Part shown: positions 1 through 6,140 of the stretch, one piece after another
Layout: every line of letters begins with the position of its first letter
Position numbering within the stretch: the stretch's first letter is position 1
Source of the DNA: CAZTKP01 sp964614215
GTDB lineage: Bacteria > UBP6 > UBA1177
Assembly (NCBI GenBank): GCA_964614215.1
Contig: CAZTKP010000064.1
Span: forward strand, 1 to 14,154
Reading direction: 5' to 3'
DNA: 14,154 bases
Program-made: the position numbers and the translations under genes
The notes under the pieces: model-generated
The model's input: only the letters and a program-made list of their open reading frames with translations
What the model was told of the DNA's origin: nothing
The model's database searches: none

Positions 1-588
1 AAGCCATTTAAGTCCTTTTTTATCCGAGACATCAAAAATCTTCGCTGTAAGGTTGAAAATATCCTCCGGTTCCGCCATCCTGCCTTTACCTGAGGTGTTA
101 CAGGCAAGCTCGCCCTCTCCCGGATCGGCAAAATGAACATCCGTAAGTCCTTTAAGAAACTCCAGATTCCTCTGAGTGGCAGAATTCTCATACATTGCCG
201 TATTCATCCCCGGAGCAAAGACAACAGGAACGGTTCTGGCGTTAAGTATTGTGGACAGAAGATCATCACAGACCCCGTTTGCGCACTTGGCGATAATGTT
301 AGAGGTTGCCGGAGCAACAACTATGACATCAATATCCTGAGCAAGAGAGATATGGGATATTTTTGAGGAATCGGCACATTGAAACGTTTCAAAAAGAGGT
401 TCCTTTCCCGACAAAGCCCTCCAGGTGGAAGCCCCTATAAAATTTAAGGAATTTGCCGTACCCACAACCTGAACATCGGCACCCGCTTTTGTAAAGAACC
501 TTAAAATACTGACCGCCTTATATGCAGCTATTCCGCCAGTTACTCCCAGCAGTATGTTCTTTCCTTTTAAAAGCTCGAAAGCATCCAT
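1..588 (-). CDS. coaBC: Phosphopantothenoylcysteine decarboxylase domain of CoaBC (3' end beyond window)
   Basis: The first 196 codons of a flavoprotein gene remain open to the window edge. CoaC decarboxylates 4'-phosphopantothenoylcysteine to 4'-phosphopantetheine in coenzyme A synthesis. Visible family motifs are the N-terminal flavin-binding VTGGIAAYK (residues 16-24), the catalytic His in HISL (H79), APATSN and DDLLST (92-97, 108-113), the substrate-binding PGMNTAMY (126-133, usually PxMNxxMW) and the flexible flap LACNTSGKGRM (161-171) with its active-site Cys C163. Two positions are unusual: Tyr for Trp at 133 and Asn for Gly at 164. In most bacteria a CoaB ligase domain follows in the same chain. 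It would lie off-window, so whether this is the bifunctional CoaBC or CoaC alone cannot be decided. The start ATG (586-588) has only a weak Shine-Dalgarno but sits about 40 nt behind a perfect -10 box. Confidence 0.93.
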   Translation of the reverse strand, partial: MDAFELLKGKNILLGVTGGIAAYKAVSILRFFTKAGADVQVVGTANSLNFIGASTWRALSGKEPLFETFQCADSSKISHISLAQDIDVIVVAPATSNIIAKCANGVCDDLLSTILNARTVPVVFAPGMNTAMYENSATQRNLEFLKGLTDVHFADPGEGELACNTSGKGRMAEPEDIFNLTAKIFDVSDKKGLKWL

Positions 589-625
589 AACTCAAAACCA
601 GCAAAAGTTAAGCTATCTATCGCGC

Positions 626-658
626 ATGTATTATACCGATTTGCAAAAATTAATACAT
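626..658. repeat. Perfect 8-bp inverted repeat overlaying the coaBC promoter
   Basis: ATGTATTA (626-633) and TAATACAT (651-658) are exact reverse complements separated by 17 bp. One arm overlaps the -10 box of the minus-strand promoter and the other the -35 position. Arm centres about 25 bp apart do not match a single dimer site of one helical turn, so looped or tandem half-sites would be needed. It may also be chance in AT-rich DNA. Confidence 0.4.
630..658 (-). promoter_or_regulatory. Candidate sigma-70 promoter for coaBC
   Basis: On the minus strand a perfect -10 hexamer TATAAT (635-630) lies 17 nt behind a poor -35 hexamer ATGTAT (658-653). Transcription would start near 623, leaving a leader of about 35 nt before the coaBC ATG. 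The perfect -10 and its position in a divergent intergenic region are seen directly. Promoter activity is inferred. Confidence 0.5.
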
Positions 659-695
659 AAATTTTTATACGCGCGGAAATAAGCAGGACAAATAG

Positions 696-725
696 TTGAC
701 TTTTATTTTTTTTTTACAATATTTA
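696..725 (+). promoter_or_regulatory. Candidate promoter for the FHA-protein gene
   Basis: TTGACT (696-701, one mismatch to TTGACA) is followed by a long T-run and an AT-only segment where the -10 should fall (ATATTT at 719-724 with a 17-nt spacer). No good -10 hexamer is present at ideal spacing; TACAAT (715-720) is a better hexamer but only 13 nt away. The leader would be about 45 nt. Confidence 0.35.
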
Positions 726-773
726 TATGTGTATTTTTTTTAACTTTTCAGTTCATTATTGGGAGCTTACTTC

Positions 774-2624
774 ATGGAAGAGAACAAACAGGGAAAACCG
801 AAACCATCTATCGATAAGGAATATCTGAAAAAGCTTGCGGAAAAGATCAAAGCGGAAAAAGCCAGGAAAGAGGCAATGAGTCAGAAGAAAGATGAAGGAA
901 CTCCGCCTCCGCCTCCTATGTCCTCGATTCCTCCAACACTCCTTGACGATGATGATGAAGACGAGGATATGGCTGCTGAAAAAACAGCGATCATCGATCT
1001 TGCCTCGCTTTCCGGACAGTCTGCAGACGCCAGAATGACAATAATGGACGGTAAAGATGAAGGGAAAAGTATCGAGATAACAAGAGAGGAAACTTTTGCA
1101 GGAAGAAGTTTAGATAACGATTTTGTTATCAGTGACATCTCTGTTTCCAGAAAACATTTCAAGATCAAAAGAGAAGGCGACCACTACCTCGCTCAGGATA
1201 TGGGCAGCGGAAACGGTATCAGAGTTAACGGAACGAAAACATCATCAACGACTCTTTACCATAACGACGTTATTATTGCAGGTGCCAGACAGATCCGTTT
1301 TGAGATCCTTAACGAGGAAATGAAAGCGACCTATTCAAGAAAAGAAGCCATATCTGAAAGTTCAGACGCTCCTGTCAAGCAGAAAAGTTCCCTTGTTTCA
1401 TGGGTTGCAATATTTCTTGTAGTTGCAGCAGCCGCCGCCGGATACTACTTTTTAACTCAGCAGTCTAAACAGATCCAGCAGGCTGCTTTCAAGCTCGGGT
1501 TTGAAGATATAGATAAAGTTGACGAGCTGATCGAAAAACTTGATTTCAAGAAAGCGGAAAAAAATGTTCAGTTCTTTCTTTCACAGACAAAGAAACCTCA
1601 GGACCAGAAACTTCTTAATGAACGTCTTGCTGTAATTAACAAGGAAAAGGCTTTTGAGCCTAAATTTAACGAGGGAAAAGTCCTCTTTGAGCAGAAAAAG
1701 ATTGCTGAGGCGGGAAAAATCTTACAGCAGATCCCTGAAGATTCAGCTTTTTACCCTGAGATAAAGAAACTTGTTGGAGATGAAGTTATCACTTCCTGGA
1801 AGATAGATAGTATTAAAAAACTTATTGAAGCAAAGAAAGAAGACGATGCTTTGAAGCTTATCTATGCTCTGCTTCTTGAACAGCCGGATAACGCTGATGC
1901 TAAAGCTCTTCAGGAACAGCTTACTTCAAAAGTCGGTGCGGAAAAAGCTAAAGACCTTCAGAAAAAAGCTGAGGAAGAAAAGAAAAGGAAGATCGCAGAA
2001 GCAAAAGCACGTGCAGAGAAAAAAGCTGCAGCTGCTAAGAAAAGAAAAGCCAGAGCTGCAAAAAGAAGAGCTACAAAAAGAAGCAGCCCGAAACCACAAC
2101 CGAAAAAGACTGCTTCATCAAGTTATGACGGAGGCGATATTGACAGGGCTACAGATCTTTATCTTTCAAAAGATTACGACAGTGCTGTAGATCTTCTTGA
2201 TAAGATCGCTGACGGTAGTAGCGGAGCCGTCTCAAAGAAAGCTTCCTTAATGAAACTTAACGTCATCAAATTTAAAAGGACCTGGGAAAGGGCTCAGAGT
2301 TCTTCCGGAAGCAAACAGAAAAAATATATAGCAAGACTTATTAAATACGATAAGAGCATTTCAGGCGGCAAAATGAAGAGTGAAATAAACTCTCTTAAGG
2401 GTTCCGGAGGAACTGCTGATCCTTTTGCCGGCGGAGATAGCGGCGGCAGTAGCGGCGGCGGATCAATGAGCGAAAAAGAGGCTAAGAAGCTTTATATGAA
2501 AGCAAGAAGTCTCAGAAAGGAAAATCCTGACAAGGCCCGTGATGTTCTCAAACAGATCATTGACGGAGCACCTTCTTCAAGCAAATACAGCAAAAAGGCT
2601 AAAAAACTCCTTAAAAAACTTTAA
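774..2624 (+). CDS. FHA-domain membrane protein with TolA-like Lys/Ala-rich helix and TPR-like repeats
   Basis: The protein has 616 residues from the ATG at 774, which has GGGAG (761-765) 8 nt upstream. A TTG at 759 lies upstream of that Shine-Dalgarno and is unlikely to be the start. In order there are a charged helix (1-40), a Pro-rich then Asp/Glu-rich linker (43-66) and an FHA fold (about 87-179). The FHA carries the phosphopeptide-binding signature residues G110-R111-S112, S125-R126 with H128, and N147-G148 before VNG. One membrane segment follows (about 207-227), then helical TPR-like sequence (230-390), a strongly basic Lys/Ala/Arg stretch (390-445), another helical-repeat segment, a Gly/Ser linker (546-564) and a final Lys-rich TPR-like module. 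FHA domains bind phosphothreonine peptides, so an unseen Ser/Thr kinase is the expected partner. Topology (FHA inside, the rest in the periplasm) is inferred. No close functional relative is recognised. Confidence 0.88.
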   Translation: MEENKQGKPKPSIDKEYLKKLAEKIKAEKARKEAMSQKKDEGTPPPPPMSSIPPTLLDDDDEDEDMAAEKTAIIDLASLSGQSADARMTIMDGKDEGKSIEITREETFAGRSLDNDFVISDISVSRKHFKIKREGDHYLAQDMGSGNGIRVNGTKTSSTTLYHNDVIIAGARQIRFEILNEEMKATYSRKEAISESSDAPVKQKSSLVSWVAIFLVVAAAAAGYYFLTQQSKQIQQAAFKLGFEDIDKVDELIEKLDFKKAEKNVQFFLSQTKKPQDQKLLNERLAVINKEKAFEPKFNEGKVLFEQKKIAEAGKILQQIPEDSAFYPEIKKLVGDEVITSWKIDSIKKLIEAKKEDDALKLIYALLLEQPDNADAKALQEQLTSKVGAEKAKDLQKKAEEEKKRKIAEAKARAEKKAAAAKKRKARAAKRRATKRSSPKPQPKKTASSSYDGGDIDRATDLYLSKDYDSAVDLLDKIADGSSGAVSKKASLMKLNVIKFKRTWERAQSSSGSKQKKYIARLIKYDKSISGGKMKSEINSLKGSGGTADPFAGGDSGGSSGGGSMSEKEAKKLYMKARSLRKENPDKARDVLKQIIDGAPSSSKYSKKAKKLLKKL

Positions 2625-2638
2625 TATTACTTAATTCC

Positions 2639-2664
2639 TTTAAATACTTTTGACATTATTTAAA
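2639..2664. promoter_or_regulatory. Inverted repeat around a perfect -35 hexamer upstream of the secreted-protein gene
   Basis: TTTAAATA (2639-2646) and TATTTAAA (2657-2664) are exact inverted repeats with a 10-bp spacer that contains a consensus -35 box TTGACA (2650-2655). No convincing -10 lies 16-18 nt downstream (ATCATT at 2673-2678); the better-looking TATGCT (2685-2690) is 29 nt away. The arrangement is compatible with an operator over a promoter but is AT-only sequence, so chance is possible. Confidence 0.4.
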
Positions 2665-2713
2665 AAAATGGCATCATTCTGAGGTATGCTAACTTCTTTA
2701 CATGGAGGTTTCT

Positions 2714-3121
2714 ATGAGGAATTTCTTTATTTTTACAGTTCTTTTACTTTTTTCCTTTCAGGTTTTCGGTGCTGCAGCTTTCGCGCAGGCTATTGATAAG
2801 GATGGCAACGCTATCACATGGACGTTTTCATTCATTGAGGGGAAAAATGTAGGTGCGGCAAAAAGAGGAGCTGTAAAACAGCTTAAAAGCCAGGGTCATG
2901 CTAAAGTAAAAGCGGCAAAAGGCACAGCTCTTAACAAAGGATATTTCGCTGTCCTTTACACGGCATATTGGGTAAAAGGTGTGTTAAAGAAAAGTTATGC
3001 TTTCGGATTTAGTTCGAAATCAGAAGAAGCCGCAAAAGCAGATGCTCTTAAAGACATCAAAAGACTGAAAGGATGGAAAGAGGATCAGGGTTACAGTGTT
3101 AACAAAACAGGACAATTCTAG
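2714..3121 (+). CDS. Small secreted basic protein of unknown function
   Basis: The protein has 135 residues from the ATG at 2714, chosen because GGAGG (2704-2708) sits 5 nt upstream. The ATG at 2702 would place that Shine-Dalgarno inside the coding sequence. Residues 1-24 form a Sec signal peptide (MRN, a Phe/Leu-rich core, then AAAFA with cleavage likely before Q25). The mature part of about 111 residues is rich in Lys, Ala and Gly and has no Cys. It carries an aromatic central segment (GYFAVLYTAYWVKGVLKKSY) and a helical SSKSEEAAKADALKDIKRLKG near the end, vaguely recalling small periplasmic DUF4189-like proteins; that resemblance is impressionistic. The stop codon TAG overlaps the ribosome binding site of the HU gene, so the two are probably co-transcribed. 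Confidence 0.82.
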   Translation: MRNFFIFTVLLLFSFQVFGAAAFAQAIDKDGNAITWTFSFIEGKNVGAAKRGAVKQLKSQGHAKVKAAKGTALNKGYFAVLYTAYWVKGVLKKSYAFGFSSKSEEAAKADALKDIKRLKGWKEDQGYSVNKTGQF

Positions 3122-3130
3122 GAGAAAAAA

Positions 3131-3406
3131 ATGAATAGAACAGAACTTTCACAGAAGATCGCGGAAAAGCTCGGCATATCAAAAAAAGATGCTCTGAAAA
3201 ATGTTGATATTATTATGGAAAGCATTGCCGAAGCAATGGAAAGCGGAGAAAGGGTCGAGATCAGAGGTTTCGGCAGTTTTATAGTAAAGGAATATGCCAA
3301 AAGAAAAGGCGTTCATCCACAGAACGGAAGCGCAATTACAATTCCTGCGAAAAAACTTCCTGCATTTAAAGCAGGCAAAGACCTTAAGGAAAAGATCAAC
3401 AAATAA
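3131..3406 (+). CDS. HU/IHF-family nucleoid DNA-binding protein
   Basis: At 91 residues it matches the normal HU/IHF subunit length. The family outline is intact: an N-terminal helical dimerisation body (TELSQKIAEKLGISKKDA), the signature RGFGSFIVKEYAKRKG (45-60), the arm with the DNA-intercalating proline P63, and the C-terminal PAFKAGKDLKEKIN. HU and IHF dimers bend DNA by inserting the arm tips into the minor groove. The tip reads K59-G60-V61-H62-P63 instead of the usual GRNP, so two residues that normally contact the minor groove are replaced. HU, IHF-beta and a specialised paralogue cannot be told apart here. AGGAG (3120-3124) lies 6 nt before the ATG and overlaps the stop of the preceding gene. 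Confidence 0.95.
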   Translation: MNRTELSQKIAEKLGISKKDALKNVDIIMESIAEAMESGERVEIRGFGSFIVKEYAKRKGVHPQNGSAITIPAKKLPAFKAGKDLKEKINK

Positions 3407-3427
3407 AAACCCATTCCCGGGGACATC

Positions 3428-4333
3428 TTGAACCAGCTGAGAATATATGTATCTGCAACAATAGCAATGACATTCTGGGCACTTTCCTTTGTCTGGTACA
3501 AAAATGCGTATCTGAGCTACAGACCTGTCACCATCATATTTGGAAGACTCGTCTTGTCTGCTTTTCTGCTTTTTATAATAATCAGCATTTTTAAAAGAGG
3601 ATTCTTTATAAAAAAGTCAGATAGAAAGTTCATTTTTCTGATCGCTTTTTTTGAACCCTTCTGTTACTTCATTGGAGAAGCTTACGGAATGCAGTATGTA
3701 TCTCCGACAGTGGGGGCGATAATTATATCAACCATACCGATACTGACACCGCTTGGTCTCTTTATTTTAAAGATGAAAGAAAAGCTCACTTCTTTCAATC
3801 TAATGGGAATGTTACTTTCATTTTTAGGGATAATAGCTGTAATCGCATCTGACTCTGCTTCTTTTAAAAGCTCTGTTGCCGGGGTTCTTCTTCTTTTTGT
3901 TGCAGTGATCAGCGCAATTTTCTTTTCCATATTCTTAAAAAAGGTCGGGAATAGTTACAACAGTTTAACAATTGTTTTCTGGCAGAACGTTACTGCTTCT
4001 TTTCTGTTCATGCCGTTATTTCTTGCTCTTGATCTTCAGCACTTTCTTAATACGGAACATCTTCCTGAGGCTTATGCGGCAGTAATAAAATTAGGCGTTT
4101 TTCCATCAACTATCTCTTTTGCACTTTTCATTCCCGTAGTTTCAAAGATCGGAGCCGCGAAGGCAAATGCATTCGCCAATCTGATCCCTGTAATTACAGC
4201 TGTTTTTTCTTTTTTCATCATGGGTGAAGAGTTTACTTTTATAAAGATCATCGGAATAATTATTGTTATTACCGGTCTTTTTATATCCCAGATAAAATTC
4301 AAACAGAAAATATTAACGGAGGATTCAGCATGA
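3428..4333 (+). CDS. DMT-superfamily (EamA) inner-membrane permease
   Basis: The protein has 301 residues, about ten hydrophobic helices, and the internal duplication typical of EamA proteins (halves about 6-140 and 148-290). Family-type features are the first helix with FWALSFVWYKNAY, GMQYVSPTVGAIIISTIPIL in helices 3-4 and the second-half VFSFFIMGEEF. Such permeases export or import small metabolites; the substrate cannot be read from sequence. The start is a TTG at 3428 with GGGGA (3419-3423) 4 nt upstream. The next Met is residue 14, inside the first membrane helix, so the TTG is preferred. The end overlaps the following dehydrogenase in ATGA, which implies translational coupling. A metabolic link between the two is possible. 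Confidence 0.9.
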   Translation: MNQLRIYVSATIAMTFWALSFVWYKNAYLSYRPVTIIFGRLVLSAFLLFIIISIFKRGFFIKKSDRKFIFLIAFFEPFCYFIGEAYGMQYVSPTVGAIIISTIPILTPLGLFILKMKEKLTSFNLMGMLLSFLGIIAVIASDSASFKSSVAGVLLLFVAVISAIFFSIFLKKVGNSYNSLTIVFWQNVTASFLFMPLFLALDLQHFLNTEHLPEAYAAVIKLGVFPSTISFALFIPVVSKIGAAKANAFANLIPVITAVFSFFIMGEEFTFIKIIGIIIVITGLFISQIKFKQKILTEDSA

Positions 4334-5490
4334 ATAACTTCTGGCTTTCACTTAAAACCGACATCTTTTTCGGAAAGGGACAGATCTCCGTTCTAGGAAA
4401 AAACCTTACACGGGCAGGTGTTAAAAAAGTCCTCCTTGCATACGGTCACGGAAGCATAAAAAGAAACGGCGTTTATGATGATATTGTCAGAGAACTTAAT
4501 GCTGCAAAGATAGAATTTGTCGAGCTTTCAGGGATAGATCCAAACCCCAGAATATCTTCTGTACGTAAAGGTGCCGATATCTGCAGGAACGAAGATGTTG
4601 ACTTCATTATTGCGGCAGGAGCGGGAAGCGTTATCGACTGCTGTAAAGCTATTGCGGCTGCCAGATACTACAGCGGAGATCCCTGGGATTTCTTTTTACG
4701 GAAGGCAAGCATAAAAAAGGCCATCCCCATCTGCACAGTTCTGACACTTGCAGCCACAGGTAGTGAAATGAACGCAGGAATGGTTATCAGCAATGAGAAA
4801 ACTGCTGAAAAACTTTCAACAGGCAGCATGAAACTCAAGCCTCAGTTCAGTATTCTGGACCCTGAATATACTTTTTCTGTTCCTAAAGATCAGACAGCTG
4901 CAGGAATTGCGGATATTACAAGTCATATTTTTGAGCAGTATTTCAGCTATCCTTCCTTTCCGACAGTTGACAGAATGTCTGAAGCTGTGCTGAAAACTGT
5001 TTTTCAATACGGGCCCACAGCTGTTAACGAGCCGCAGAACTACGAGGCAAGAGCCAACATTATGTGGGCGGGAACTATTGGACTCAACGGACTTTTAAGC
5101 ACGGGTAAGGACGGAGACTGGGCAACTCATCTCATTGAGCATGAACTCAGTGCGAAATACGATATAACTCATGGGATCGGTCTTGCTATTCTCACTCCGC
5201 ACTGGATGAGACATGTTCTTGATGAAAGTAACGATCATATTTTTGCGACTTACGGCAGAAATATATGGAATATCACCGAAAAGGACGACAGAAAAGCGGC
5301 ATCGGAGGCGATAGAAAAGACTTCCGGATTCTTTACAAATATCGGAATCCCTTCAAAACTTTCAGACATAGGCATTGATTCTTCAAAATTTGATGAAATG
5401 GCGCAAAATGCCTTAAAATACAGTAAAGTAGGTCGTTTTAAAGAATTATCAAAGGAAGATATTATCAGTATTTACAACAACAGTCTGTAA
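4330..5490 (+). CDS. Iron-type alcohol dehydrogenase (YqhD/butanol dehydrogenase-like)
   Basis: This 386-residue group III alcohol dehydrogenase would reduce aldehydes with NAD(P)H or do the reverse. The nucleotide-binding region holds GAGSVID (97-103, usually GGGSxxD). The metal site is complete: D195 and H199 in ADITSH, H267 in WATHLIEHEL and H281 in DITHG, with the accompanying H271 also present. The N-terminal NNFWLSLKTDIFFGKG and the ATGSEMNAG block (142-150) match the YqhD/BdhA branch, which is usually NADPH-dependent and broad for aldehydes. Metal identity (Fe or Zn) and substrate are not determinable. GGAGG (4318-4322) lies 7 nt before the ATG, and the gene overlaps the upstream permease by 4 nt. 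It ends 2 nt from the convergent stop of the next gene, with no terminator hairpin between them. Confidence 0.95.
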   Translation: MNNFWLSLKTDIFFGKGQISVLGKNLTRAGVKKVLLAYGHGSIKRNGVYDDIVRELNAAKIEFVELSGIDPNPRISSVRKGADICRNEDVDFIIAAGAGSVIDCCKAIAAARYYSGDPWDFFLRKASIKKAIPICTVLTLAATGSEMNAGMVISNEKTAEKLSTGSMKLKPQFSILDPEYTFSVPKDQTAAGIADITSHIFEQYFSYPSFPTVDRMSEAVLKTVFQYGPTAVNEPQNYEARANIMWAGTIGLNGLLSTGKDGDWATHLIEHELSAKYDITHGIGLAILTPHWMRHVLDESNDHIFATYGRNIWNITEKDDRKAASEAIEKTSGFFTNIGIPSKLSDIGIDSSKFDEMAQNALKYSKVGRFKELSKEDIISIYNNSL

Positions 5491-5492
5491 GA

Positions 5493-5942
5493 CTAGTTTC
5501 CACCGAAAAGATTGAAGTTCTTGATGTTGTACTTCGCACTGTTCTGACGGAGTTTCTGCAACGCTCTCATTTCAACCTGTCTGATCCTTTCTCTTGTGAG
5601 ATTCATGATCGCTCCGACCTCTTCAAGAGTAACGCCGCCCTTATCGGCGACATCAAGAGCACAGGTTTCTTTAAGTTCCCAGACCTCTTTGCCCGGAAAG
5701 TTAAATTTGATCGATTTCGTTTCAGGATTCACATCAAGGAAAAGGTGGTACTTACAGGAAACAAAAAGACAAGGTCTTTTCATCTTAAGACATTCAGCCC
5801 TGGTGTTCGGCTTCTGATAGGAAGTAATATCTATCAGGTCTTTGTAGATCGGATCTTTTTCAAGTTCGCTTCGCTGTTCAACGATAACCTCTGTGTAAGG
5901 TTTAACCTTCTTTTTTCCGTTCTTCTTAGCCTTTGGAAACAT
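5493..5942 (-). CDS. Stand-alone sigma-70 region 4-like DNA-binding protein with N-terminal Cys module
   Basis: The protein has 149 residues. The C-terminal part (about 94-132) is a clear sigma-region-4 helix-turn-helix, with TLEEVGAIMNLTRERIRQVE (105-124) followed by MRALQKLR. There is no sigma region 2, so it cannot be an ordinary sigma factor. The middle part holds TRAECLKMKRPCLFVSCKYH (47-66) with Cys at 51, 58 and 63, and C94 opens the HTH segment. These could bind a metal or Fe-S cluster, which is inference. I recall similar short proteins in myxobacterial and other deltaproteobacterial genomes, without a firm function. AGGAGG (5952-5957) is 9 nt before the ATG and a strong promoter lies upstream. 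The basic N-terminus (KAKKNGKKKVK) is probably disordered. Confidence 0.85.
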   Translation of the reverse strand: MFPKAKKNGKKKVKPYTEVIVEQRSELEKDPIYKDLIDITSYQKPNTRAECLKMKRPCLFVSCKYHLFLDVNPETKSIKFNFPGKEVWELKETCALDVADKGGVTLEEVGAIMNLTRERIRQVEMRALQKLRQNSAKYNIKNFNLFGGN

Positions 5943-5970
5943 GTTCTCTAACCTCCTCTAAACGCCGTAA

Positions 5971-5988
5971 ATTCATTGCGAGATGAAT
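5971..5988 (-). promoter_or_regulatory. Small hairpin in the leader of the sigma-4-like gene
   Basis: ATTCAT (5971-5976) and ATGAAT (5983-5988) pair exactly around a 6-nt loop. In the predicted leader, which begins near 5994, this hairpin would be the first element of the transcript, about 13 nt ahead of the AGGAGG ribosome binding site. It may stabilise the 5' end or act as an operator. The stem is short and AT-rich. Confidence 0.3.
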
Positions 5989-6000
5989 AAATACATGCAA

Positions 6001-6028
6001 ATAATAAGAGTGGAGAGAGCTATGTCAA
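6001..6028 (-). promoter_or_regulatory. Strong sigma-70 promoter for the sigma-4-like gene
   Basis: On the minus strand a consensus -35 TTGACA (6028-6023) is followed after 16 nt by TATTAT (6006-6001), five of six matches to TATAAT. Transcription would begin near 5994, giving a leader of about 50 nt. This is the best promoter in the window. Confidence 0.7.
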
Positions 6029-6058
6029 GCATATTTTTAATATCTATCTGATTTCATT

Positions 6059-6068
6059 AGTAATTACT
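6059..6068. repeat. 10-bp perfect palindrome upstream of the MFS permease gene
   Basis: AGTAATTACT is an exact palindrome in the divergent region between the sigma-4-like gene and the permease gene, about 72 bp before the permease ATG and 31 bp beyond the -35 of the minus-strand promoter. It could be a regulator half-site pair. Nothing else supports this. Confidence 0.25.
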
Positions 6069-6140
6069 GTCATCACAAAAACTTGTATTAATGGTGATTC
6101 GCTCTAAGATTTATGTGTAACAGCTAATTTCAAGGTAATT

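Noticed and set aside
133..366. A 77-codon plus-strand open frame
   Set aside because: It lies fully inside the coaBC gene on the opposite strand, which has all family motifs.
881..1168. Antisense open frame with Ser-rich run across the FHA gene
   Set aside because: It is the shadow of the Asp/Glu- and Pro-rich linker on the coding strand.
774..2624. Type III secretion ring protein (YscD/PrgH-like), because of the FHA-TM-periplasmic plan
   Set aside because: The tail is low-complexity Lys/Ala-rich and TPR-like rather than ring-building modules, and no secretion genes are nearby.
2669..2690. Possible sigma-54 promoter (TGGCAT followed by ATGC)
   Set aside because: The distance between the GG and GC elements is about 6 nt too long for a -24/-12 promoter.
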